Assembly: GCA_043809745.1 (NCBI GenBank)
Contig: JBDROU010000079.1
Coordinates: forward strand, 1-64,000
DNA: 64,000 bases
Direction: 5' to 3'
Origin: JBDROU01 sp043809745 [NCBI: bacterium]
GTDB lineage: Bacteria; Elusimicrobiota; JBDRMW01
In this document: in pieces, positions 52,018-58,883 of the stretch
How the letters are laid out: every line of letters begins with the position of its first letter
Numbering within the stretch: position 1 is the stretch's first letter
Notes under the pieces: model-generated
Seen by the model: only the letters and a program-made list of their open reading frames with translations
Database searches by the model: none
Told to the model about the DNA's origin: nothing
Position numbers and translations under genes: made by a program

Positions 52018-52034
52018 CCCCCTAAGAGCCGAGT

Positions 52035-52075
52035 ATCGTATATTCAACAATCTTATCAGTAATAATACGATTTTT
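52035..52075 (+). terminator. Possible weak terminator after the giant gene
   Basis: ATCGTAT (52,035-52,041) pairs with ATACGAT (52,065-52,071), and three further pairs form across a one-base bulge. A run of five T follows. The stem is short and AT-rich, so the call is tentative, but it lies 18 bases after the stop codon between two convergent genes. A loop-less 10-bp palindrome CAGTTAACTG follows at 52,089-52,098. Confidence 0.35.
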
Positions 52076-52105
52076 GAAAAATGGTCTTCAGTTAACTGTT
52101 AGAAA

Positions 52106-53050
52106 CTATTTTTTACGGAAGAAATTTGAGTTTTTTATGATTAAAACGTTTGATTCCGCTAATATTTTGAATTGTTCAAGAAAATGACCAAAAGCCTCGT
52201 TGTTGAATAAAGATATTACAATCAATTCTAAAGATGAGTTGGTTTTCCGCATGAAATAATCGAATATCTGCTGAAACATGGTCTTTGCGAGAGCATCGTA
52301 AGGAAACTTTCCAGTTGCGACACCTAAAGCAGGAATAGCAATAGTTTTTATGCTTTTTTCTTCCGCAATCTTAAGTATATTGGTTAATGATTGTTGTACA
52401 TATGCTTTTGTTGTTTTCTTTTGTATTTCTCTATCTGGGAGCATAATGGCGGCATGCAGTATGTAATTAAAAGGCAAATAACCGGCTTTTGTAGCTACAA
52501 CGTCACAGATGTTTATCTCTGATCCGGTTTGTCTTGCTTCCTTTCTTATTGAATCTCCGCCTTTTACCCTTATAATTGACGCAAGGCCCTGTTCCATCCA
52601 CAGATCAGTTGTGTCCGGGCTTACTATTGCTTCAACAGGGAGGCTTATTAAGTCCCCTTGCAGTATTTGAATTGAAGTGCGGTCCAGTGTAACTGTACAA
52701 AAAGAGTCTTCCAAAATGTCAGATAGGTTCGTGTCATTTCTTATGTTAACGCTATTTGACAGGAATTCGTCGTCAAAGGTTGAAACCTGCTTTAATTCTC
52801 CCCCGGTATTCTTGAGCGAGTTTCCCAGGTCAGTGATTATGGATTCGAGAAGGTCTTTTTCTTCAACTGTCAAATCTTTACTCATCTTCTCATTAACCAT
52901 TTTTAGTATTTCCAGCGGAAGCACTTTGGTATTTTGATTATTTTTATCCTCTGAGATTTCTTTTATTTTATCTTTTGCAAGGTCGTAAAGATGAAAAGCA
53001 AGATGATTTAAATACGGATTAATTTTCTTATCTTCTGAAGTTTCTGACAT
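52106..53050 (-). CDS. Macro-domain (ADP-ribose-binding fold) protein, paralogue 2
   Basis: The protein has 314 residues. Residues 1-115 are helical and unassigned. Residues 125-295 follow the macro-domain order: a strand ending in QGD (D133, the adenine-contact position), VEAIVSPDTTDLWM, GLASIIRVKGG, a GD-like ICDVVATKAG, the strand YILHAAIM, IAIPALGVATGKFP and PYDALAKTM. Macro domains bind ADP-ribose or hydrolyse ADP-ribosyl groups and related esters. The usual NAAN loop is replaced by SPDTTD, so catalytic ability is uncertain. About half the residues match the upstream neighbour, so the two genes arose by tandem duplication. They are 130 bases apart and read in the same direction. No convincing Shine-Dalgarno sequence precedes the ATG. 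A cytoplasmic role is likely because there is no signal peptide. Confidence 0.85.
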   Translation of the reverse strand: MSETSEDKKINPYLNHLAFHLYDLAKDKIKEISEDKNNQNTKVLPLEILKMVNEKMSKDLTVEEKDLLESIITDLGNSLKNTGGELKQVSTFDDEFLSNSVNIRNDTNLSDILEDSFCTVTLDRTSIQILQGDLISLPVEAIVSPDTTDLWMEQGLASIIRVKGGDSIRKEARQTGSEINICDVVATKAGYLPFNYILHAAIMLPDREIQKKTTKAYVQQSLTNILKIAEEKSIKTIAIPALGVATGKFPYDALAKTMFQQIFDYFMRKTNSSLELIVISLFNNEAFGHFLEQFKILAESNVLIIKNSNFFRKK

Positions 53051-53180
53051 ATTTATTTTACAGCTCTTCTCAATATGCTTACATATAAATTATATAAAAG
53101 GACAGGCCTTAAGCACAAGGTATTTTCAATTCAACTTAAAAATTAATATTGCTTTTCGCAGATGTTTTAGGAGAACTGCT

Positions 53181-54116
53181 CTATATTTGTTTAGGTTGTT
53201 TGGAAGATTTCATAGTCAATGTGTTTGCCGCCGCAGCAATTTTGAGCTGTTCAACAAAATAAACGTAGGCTTCTTTATTAAACAAAGAAATTATTATTAA
53301 ATCTATACAGGTGTCAGATTTTTTAAGGAGATAATCAAAAATGCATAGCATCATTGTTTTTGCGAGTGCATCGTAAGGGAATTTATTAGTTGCTACGCCC
53401 AGAGTAGGTATTGCGATAGATTTTATTTGTTTTTCTTCAGAAATCTTGAAAATGTTTGATAAAGCTGTTTGAATATATTTCCTGTTTGTTTCCTTTTTAG
53501 ATTCTCTTTCCGGGAACATGATTGCCGCATGAAATATATATTTTTGGGACATCTCCCCAGCAGTTGAGGAGACAACATCACCTACCCGGATAGAGCCTGC
53601 CAGGCGCGCTTCTCTTCTGATAGATTCTCCTCCCTTTAACCTGATTATTGAAGCAAGGCCCTGCTCCATCCAAAGATCAGTTGTGTCCGGACTTACGATT
53701 GCTTCTACAGGAAGATTTGTTATGTCGCCAAGAATTACTTGTACAGAAGTCTTGCCGATATCTACTGTTGAATAAGCTTCCTCTACAATGCTGGTTATTT
53801 TATAAGGTGCGTTTTTTAAGTTTTCAAGTGCTTCAAGTTGAGAGTCTAGAGATGATATGGTTTCTAATTTATTTTCAGACTTTTTCAGTGAAATATCAAG
53901 ATCGGAAATAAGTGATATAATAAGCTTTTCTTCATCGTCAGTTAAATTCTCGGCGATCTTCTTTTTTAGCATTCTTAAAATGTCCAGAGGCAATATTGCG
54001 GCTATATCCTGCTTATTATTTGAGAGTGATTTAATTTTTGATTTTGCAAAATTGTACAGCGAAAATACAAGATTATTCAGGTGAGGATCGATTTTATTTT
54101 CTTCTTTTTTTTGCAT
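53181..54116 (-). CDS. Macro-domain (ADP-ribose-binding fold) protein, paralogue 1
   Basis: The protein has 311 residues with the same plan as its downstream copy: a helical N-terminal part (HLNNLVFSLYNFAKSKIK), then from about residue 125 the macro fold with LGDITNLPVEAIVSPDTTD, GLASIIRLKGG, VGDVVSSTAGEM, YIFHAAIMFPER and IAIPTLGVATNKFP. The stretch around SPDTTDLWMEQG is identical in both paralogues, which suggests the altered loop is functional rather than decayed. The gene begins with ATG at 54,116 without a clear Shine-Dalgarno sequence. A weak promoter-like TTGATT with TATTAA lies just upstream. The macro-domain gene pair sits next to an AbiE toxin/antitoxin module, which fits a role in ADP-ribose or nucleotide signalling during stress or phage defence, but this is inference. 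Confidence 0.85.
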   Translation of the reverse strand: MQKKEENKIDPHLNNLVFSLYNFAKSKIKSLSNNKQDIAAILPLDILRMLKKKIAENLTDDEEKLIISLISDLDISLKKSENKLETISSLDSQLEALENLKNAPYKITSIVEEAYSTVDIGKTSVQVILGDITNLPVEAIVSPDTTDLWMEQGLASIIRLKGGESIRREARLAGSIRVGDVVSSTAGEMSQKYIFHAAIMFPERESKKETNRKYIQTALSNIFKISEEKQIKSIAIPTLGVATNKFPYDALAKTMMLCIFDYLLKKSDTCIDLIIISLFNKEAYVYFVEQLKIAAAANTLTMKSSKQPKQI

Positions 54117-54218
54117 GTTATTATTTAATAGCCAATATAGTCTGGATTAATCAACAAAGGCAAAGCACAAAACAACCCTCGTTGCATTCTTTAAATAAAA
54201 AAAGCGGTTCCTAATTAT

Positions 54219-54425
54219 TTATAAAATTTCCGGTATTTCCAATCCAATATTAAATACCCGGGCGGTTATGTTAATAATGATCAATAAAATAGCGATAAGC
54301 ATTCCGAAGCGGACCGCTAACTTCCAGATCTTTTTGTCTTGTTTAAAATCTTTGTAAGCCACTAACGAGTTGTCTAAAACAAGATAGCACAAAAGAAAAA
54401 TGATTATCCAATAGATAAGTGACAT
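54219..54425 (-). CDS. Small membrane protein with two predicted transmembrane helices
   Basis: The 68-residue protein begins with a hydrophobic helix (IYWIIIFLLCYLVL). A basic loop follows (KDFKQDKKIWK), then a second hydrophobic helix (FGMLIAILLIIINITARV) and a short acidic tail. The ATG at 54,425 is preceded by a perfect AAGGAGG at a 6-base spacing, the strongest Shine-Dalgarno sequence in this part of the window, so the gene is probably real and well translated. The basic loop suggests both ends face outward, with the loop in the cytoplasm. It lies between the AbiE operon and the macro-domain genes. No family is recognised. Confidence 0.7.
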   Translation of the reverse strand: MSLIYWIIIFLLCYLVLDNSLVAYKDFKQDKKIWKLAVRFGMLIAILLIIINITARVFNIGLEIPEIL

Positions 54426-54553
54426 TCTCCACCTCCTTGTTTAGTAAACTGCTTTGTTTATATGGGTTACAAATTAATCATATAAAAAAAATCAGAACTT
54501 GTACATAACTTATTAAAATATATAGGTAAAATAGAAAAATTATGATTTGTGCT

Positions 54554-55327
54554 TTACTGCAAGCCATTAATGAAATCAGTAAAATATAGAATCTTTTTGA
54601 TGTCATCAGGATTAAACAGAAATGCTTCCACATCCTTTGTTAAACGCTTAAAATCTAGAGTTTTGCACTTTAGCAGCATTTTTTTCTTAAGGCTTGCTAT
54701 ATCTTTAACAGAGATTTTTTGCTGTAGATATTTAAAATTTGGCTTTGCTCTGCCGAACAAAAATACTGTATCGTAAAAATCCCTGCCCAGACTTCGTTTG
54801 CGGTGCAATATCGCGTAAAGTTTTTGTGAGAGCAAAATATCAATTGGCACAAAGCGGATTCTTAAGAACACATCAAACTTGTTAAGTATAATGAAAGTAG
54901 GTTCGTAATTGAAATTTTGTGGTTCGGTGTCAATTTGTATCAGTAATTTTTCTTCCTTATACCCGGATAAACCCAAGTCATATAATACTTTGTTTATCTT
55001 CAAATAACATCTATAGGCTCCTTTAAAAACATTTTTTATTTCCACTATATATCCTTCCTGTTCCAACTTTCTCTTTATTAAGTCTGTCATCTGTCCAAAT
55101 TCAAAGCGGTCTAATCCTAAATTGTCAAAATCAAGATCTTCTGAGAATCTGTTGTGATCATATATAATGCGTAGTGCTGTGCCGCCCATAAACGCCAACT
55201 TGTGACCAAATTTAGAATCAAATATCACTGACAAAACTTTATATTGCAGATACTCCCGCATTATATTTCTTTTGAAAGGTTTTAGATGATCCGGATAAAA
55301 AGCTTCTATTTGTTTAAGATCTAGCAT
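54554..55327 (-). CDS. abiEii: AbiEii/AbiGii-type nucleotidyltransferase toxin
   Basis: The sequence shows the nucleotidyltransferase core of the AbiEii family: GGTALR followed by RFSEDLDFD, giving the paired aspartates that bind the metal. Further on, QKLYAILHRKR and GRDFYDTVFLFGRA match the conserved K-x-x-A-x-x-R-x-x-x-R-D-x-x-D region. Members of this family are toxins of type IV toxin-antitoxin modules that block growth and give phage protection. I place the start at the ATG at 55,327 (257 residues), preceded by AAGGA at 11 bases, rather than at an in-frame TTG eight codons earlier. It overlaps the end of the antitoxin gene by 14 bases, so the two are probably translationally coupled. 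Confidence 0.9.
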   Translation of the reverse strand: MLDLKQIEAFYPDHLKPFKRNIMREYLQYKVLSVIFDSKFGHKLAFMGGTALRIIYDHNRFSEDLDFDNLGLDRFEFGQMTDLIKRKLEQEGYIVEIKNVFKGAYRCYLKINKVLYDLGLSGYKEEKLLIQIDTEPQNFNYEPTFIILNKFDVFLRIRFVPIDILLSQKLYAILHRKRSLGRDFYDTVFLFGRAKPNFKYLQQKISVKDIASLKKKMLLKCKTLDFKRLTKDVEAFLFNPDDIKKILYFTDFINGLQ

Positions 55328-55937
55328 TTTGGATATATTCCTTAAAAGCAAGGATTCTTCTTAAAAGTGACTTTTGCCCAATTTTCTCTGCCAAAACATC
55401 TAGTTTTTGGAGATTAACCTGTTTTTGGAACTCGTTTGTGTTTATTCTTAGTTTGGAGAAATCATATTTGTCTTTTATAGTCGGATTAATATATAAATAA
55501 TCCAGCACAGCCTTTTCCGGGCAGGCAATTTGGAAGTGTGTGTTATTGCTGCTGATCAAATCATAACCAAAAAACATTTCTGACTTTATCATATGATACT
55601 TAAAATTAGCAAGAGGCGTCTTAAAAGAGCGTGTTAGCAAAGTGCTCATGGACGTGACCGCATAAACGCTTTCCGGTATCAGATTATAGTAAGACAGGGC
55701 TGACTGAAGAGAGATATACGACGGTTTGTATATTTTATTAGATATGATAAAAAGACTAAATTCATCTAATTTTTCATCTGTGAATATATAATAGCCTCTA
55801 AGAACTTTTCTTATATATCCTTTATTCTGCCATTCATTAAGTCTGGTTCGATAGAATCCAGGGTCAATAATACGTATATCTGTCAGCGAGAATACCACAA
55901 AATCCTTAAGTGCCCTGTGAAACTCTAAAAAAGTCAT
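55314..55937 (-). CDS. abiEi: AbiEi-type antitoxin and autoregulator
   Basis: The protein has 207 residues from the ATG at 55,937. Residues 1-75 look like a winged helix (FHRALKDFVVFSLTDIR, LNEWQNKGYIRKVLRGYYIF). They are followed by the pattern PSYISLQSALSYYNLIPE, typical of AbiEi antitoxins, then a C-terminal part including ACPEKAVLDYLY. AbiEi proteins neutralise AbiEii and repress their own promoter by binding inverted repeats. The chosen start has AGGAAG five bases upstream. A longer in-frame version from the TTG at 55,973 would run across the operator and is unlikely. The gene is directly upstream of the toxin gene, the usual order. Confidence 0.9.
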   Translation of the reverse strand: MTFLEFHRALKDFVVFSLTDIRIIDPGFYRTRLNEWQNKGYIRKVLRGYYIFTDEKLDEFSLFIISNKIYKPSYISLQSALSYYNLIPESVYAVTSMSTLLTRSFKTPLANFKYHMIKSEMFFGYDLISSNNTHFQIACPEKAVLDYLYINPTIKDKYDFSKLRINTNEFQKQVNLQKLDVLAEKIGQKSLLRRILAFKEYIQNARS

Positions 55938-55952
55938 ATTACTTCCTATAAA

Positions 55953-56007
55953 TACTAATATTAGTACTTTCAAGAAGTATATTATATATAATATGGCTGT
56001 TTGTCAA
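55953..56007 (-). promoter_or_regulatory. Promoter and palindromic operator of the AbiE operon
   Basis: On the minus strand a perfect -35 TTGACA (56,002-56,007) is followed after 15 bases by TATAAT (55,981-55,986). Just downstream, between the expected transcript start and the ribosome binding site, is the perfect 14-bp palindrome TACTAATATTAGTA (55,953-55,966). Known AbiEi antitoxins repress transcription by binding inverted repeats in their promoter, so this is the likely operator. Confidence 0.7.
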
Positions 56008-56070
56008 GTGGAAAATGTAAAATTTATTAGCAGTAGAGATATTCTAAAATTAGAGCAAAATTAGCATATC

Positions 56071-56463
56071 TTACTTTTCATTGAATAGATCGGGGGGGAA
56101 TCTGGTGGGTTTCCAATCAGCATTTACGCAAACATGATTTGTGTGGCCGCTTACCAATAACTTATTATCTTTATTCTTTATCTCGTAAGTGAAGCGAATA
56201 AAAACCCTTTTTATTTCATCTATCCTGGTTTCAACTGTAATTATATCATCATAGTAGGAAGGCGCAAAATATCTAACGTGGGATTCGGTTACAGGCAGAA
56301 ATAGCTTAAATTTATCTTCCATTTTCTTGTATTCATAACCGGAATCTCTTATATATTCTGTTCTGCCGCGTTCAAAATATACGAGGTAGTTCGCATAGTA
56401 AACAACGCCCATTTTGTCTACGTCTGCATAAGGAATTCTAATGTCTAATTTATGGATCTTCAT
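56071..56463 (-). CDS. YbgC/FadM-type acyl-CoA thioesterase (hotdog fold)
   Basis: The 130-residue protein is a single hotdog domain of the 4-hydroxybenzoyl-CoA thioesterase type. The signature YADVDKMGVVYYANYLVYFE contains the catalytic aspartate. It is followed by GRTEYIRDSGY, LFLPVTESHVRYFAPSYYDD and a final strand with SGHTNHVCVN. Length and order match the family (usually 125-145 residues). Such enzymes hydrolyse short- or medium-chain acyl-CoA or aromatic acyl-CoA in the cytoplasm. The gene starts with ATG at 56,463 without a visible Shine-Dalgarno sequence. Its stop lies 63 bases upstream of the AbiE promoter, so it may share the transcript or be independent. Confidence 0.9.
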   Translation of the reverse strand: MKIHKLDIRIPYADVDKMGVVYYANYLVYFERGRTEYIRDSGYEYKKMEDKFKLFLPVTESHVRYFAPSYYDDIITVETRIDEIKRVFIRFTYEIKNKDNKLLVSGHTNHVCVNADWKPTRFPPDLFNEK

Positions 56464-56674
56464 ATTTTTTTAGTATTAGGAGATATTCTAAAATACAATT
56501 GCTTAAAAGTCAAATTTTATATAAAAATATTTACAAACACTACGGGCATAAAAGCGTGGCAACATAAGTGCTTCAGCCGGAGATGCTGGATTTTAAGGGT
56601 GCGCGGGTATCAGTACATCTATTGCAAATGTTTTGGTTAGAAATAACCTTACGAATCTGCGGAGTTCGGAGGGT

Positions 56675-58657
56675 TTAATTACTTTGGTTCGGAGAGTTTC
56701 TGAAGTAGGCCGGCCACGATGCAACTCCTGCTGATCGGGAAAGCGGTACGGAAATGATTTGATCCTGTTCTATTCTGTTTGAACTATCTTTTGGAAGGTG
56801 GTTTTCAATCATGTCTGTGAATTGTTTTATTGTGATGAGTTCATTCAGCATAAGATATTTTCTCGAAGCTTCGATCCCTGGTTTGACAAGATTGTAAACC
56901 TGATTACTCTTTATAACAGAAATCCCCCAATATGCTGATACTTCTTCCCAGTAGCCCGGATTAAATATTTGAGGCAATTTTTCTCTATCAACGCCGTATT
57001 CAAGCATATACATGATTTGAAATCTCACCACATCTATAGCTTCAGCCGGTTTCTGTGCGGTATGCATCATGGATTCAATAAGATAGGCTAGTCTTTCACG
57101 CTTGACATTTCTGTGCTGGGATAATTCTCTTAATGCCTGCTTGAGTCCCGGCTGTGCTAATTCAAACACCTCATCATGTCTTGTTATAGGAAATCCATGC
57201 TTTTTGCATGCCTGTTCCCAATATGATGGGGTGCCGATTCGCCCCTTTGATCCCGCTTGCCTGATATATGTACACTCTTCACGAATAACTTGAAAAGGAT
57301 CTTTGCGGAAAGTATTCTTTTTTATATTTGGTTTATACTTGAAACCTTGCGGATACGGCGGCCTTTTGAGCAGCAGTTCGCCGGCTTCTTTCTTAAACGC
57401 TTGTTCTATAAGACCAAGCTGAACATTAATATCCTGTGATTCTCCTAAAATATTCAGAATTGTGTCTGCAACTTTCCTGTAAAGCGTGTCTCTTTGGAAA
57501 GTGTATGCTATGTCTCTCAAATTTTCAATAACAATTTCTGGGAACAGTGATATCAAAATCGTTGCAAGATTGGCAATAAGTTCGTTCTTAAAAGGGTTAC
57601 TTACAAAGCCTGCTTCATGGTTCAACGTATGCTGGAGTTCATGCAGGGCTACTTCAAACCTGAATATAATCATGAGCTGCTCTCTGGCCTTAGCTTTTTC
57701 CTTTTGCGGTATGTGCGAAAAATGTTTATCCAGAAACACTTCTGCCATATTTTCAATTTTGCTTTTTATAATAACAGAACGTCCCATTGCTGTAAAACCT
57801 TCAAAATCAGGTTCTGTTGTGTTGTCTAAGCGCTCTGCTACAAGTACATTTCTTGTAACGCCGCTTTTAAGCTGCAGAGCGACTGTATCAATGATGCTAT
57901 ATGCTCTGTACAAAACACCCATTTTTACATCAATAGTCGCGCGCACAATAAAACCATGGTTTAGTATGAACTCATTGAATGCCCTGCAATTTTGTTCATA
58001 TTCAATTAGAATATCAGCAATCTGAGCTGAACCGGTTTTTGCTCTCTCCATAAGACGCCTCATCATGTGTTCATCTGCGCTGAATACGCTTATGAGTGCA
58101 TTTCTTAAAGTATTTTTTTCCTTGATTTTCAGTTTGTATTCAATAGAAACTTTTTTTAGATAACCAAGCATTTTAGCGCGCAATTCATTATGAAATTTGT
58201 GAGGATATTTGTTTGAATATTCGGCTAATGCATAAAGAATTTTGCTCAAAGCCAGCTGTGTCTTTTTCTGTTCAGGAGTAATACTTGAGAGTACTGCCGT
58301 ATAAGCAAGATCCGGAAGCACATGCATTAAAGCAATCGCTTTGGTCAAAACAGCCGTGAATTCTTTTCTTGTTAACATAAGCTGCGGATGATTCTTTTTT
58401 TGATTATTTGCCGGCGGCGGTTTATAATTGAACAGATTACGAAATAAATCAAATAATTCTTGCCTTGAAACAACTTTTTGGCCGGTCTTTGTGACCGTCT
58501 GCGTATCCTGCTGTTGCTCGGCAGGTGATATTGGTACCAACGGCTGGTTTATAATTTCGGTTGTTCCCAAAGGAGCAATCTGCTTATAAGCATGGAGTTC
58601 ATTTTGAATGAAGAATATGAGCAATATGATTAGAGAGATTATTTTTTTTAGAAACAT
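56675..58657 (-). CDS. Predicted secreted protein with HExxH zinc-protease-like motif
   Basis: The 660-residue protein begins with a signal peptide (MFLKK then ISLIILLIFFIQNELHA). A helical region follows, and a zincin signature HELQH lies at residues 339-343, followed by NHE (347-348) and a further Glu at 359 that could be the third metal ligand. The helix before the motif (REQLMIIFRFEVAL) and the one after it (LIANLATILISLFPEIV) fit a metallopeptidase fold. I cannot name the family. The last third contains two copies of a helical unit of about 55 residues, GTPSYWEQACKKHGFPI and FNPGYWEEVSAYWGISV, each followed by PG-[LI] and a long helix. The gene is divergent from the adenosine deaminase-like gene. 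Export points to an envelope or extracellular role. Confidence 0.75.
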   Translation of the reverse strand: MFLKKIISLIILLIFFIQNELHAYKQIAPLGTTEIINQPLVPISPAEQQQDTQTVTKTGQKVVSRQELFDLFRNLFNYKPPPANNQKKNHPQLMLTRKEFTAVLTKAIALMHVLPDLAYTAVLSSITPEQKKTQLALSKILYALAEYSNKYPHKFHNELRAKMLGYLKKVSIEYKLKIKEKNTLRNALISVFSADEHMMRRLMERAKTGSAQIADILIEYEQNCRAFNEFILNHGFIVRATIDVKMGVLYRAYSIIDTVALQLKSGVTRNVLVAERLDNTTEPDFEGFTAMGRSVIIKSKIENMAEVFLDKHFSHIPQKEKAKAREQLMIIFRFEVALHELQHTLNHEAGFVSNPFKNELIANLATILISLFPEIVIENLRDIAYTFQRDTLYRKVADTILNILGESQDINVQLGLIEQAFKKEAGELLLKRPPYPQGFKYKPNIKKNTFRKDPFQVIREECTYIRQAGSKGRIGTPSYWEQACKKHGFPITRHDEVFELAQPGLKQALRELSQHRNVKRERLAYLIESMMHTAQKPAEAIDVVRFQIMYMLEYGVDREKLPQIFNPGYWEEVSAYWGISVIKSNQVYNLVKPGIEASRKYLMLNELITIKQFTDMIENHLPKDSSNRIEQDQIISVPLSRSAGVASWPAYFRNSPNQSN

Positions 58658-58883
58658 TTTTTGCTTTCATAAAAAAAGCTGCATATAAAATATTGAATAA
58701 CCTGTTTTTATTATACACTTTTCATGTTAAGCATCAAGTAAAATTTGTGTAAAATGATAAAGAGATTTAGGCATATTTTTTATAGAAGAATTTACAAAAG
58801 CTTTACTTGATCTTAATATATATTTATTATTATTAACTCAGTGAAAAAATATTTGCAGAAAAAGGTATGAAAAAAATAGAACT
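58658..58883. promoter_or_regulatory. AT-rich divergent intergenic region (226 bp)
   Basis: It holds the start regions of two divergent secreted-protein genes. The DNA is very AT-rich, with many TTGATC/TTATTA-like elements and no single convincing promoter. A six-codon open frame (ATG at 58,867, coding MKKIEL) ends in a TGA that overlaps the ATG of the adenosine deaminase-like gene (ATGA overlap), so it could be a leader peptide or chance. Confidence 0.4.

Noticed and set aside
52089-52098. Palindrome CAGTTAACTG as an operator
   Set aside because: It lies downstream of both convergent genes with no promoter beside it, and a 10-bp palindrome in AT-rich DNA can be chance.
56464-56674. tRNA or small RNA in the gap before the secreted HExxH gene
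   Set aside because: I could not fold a cloverleaf, and no conserved tRNA boxes are visible. A duplicated CTCCGAAC on the minus strand near 56,660-56,700 is too short to interpret.
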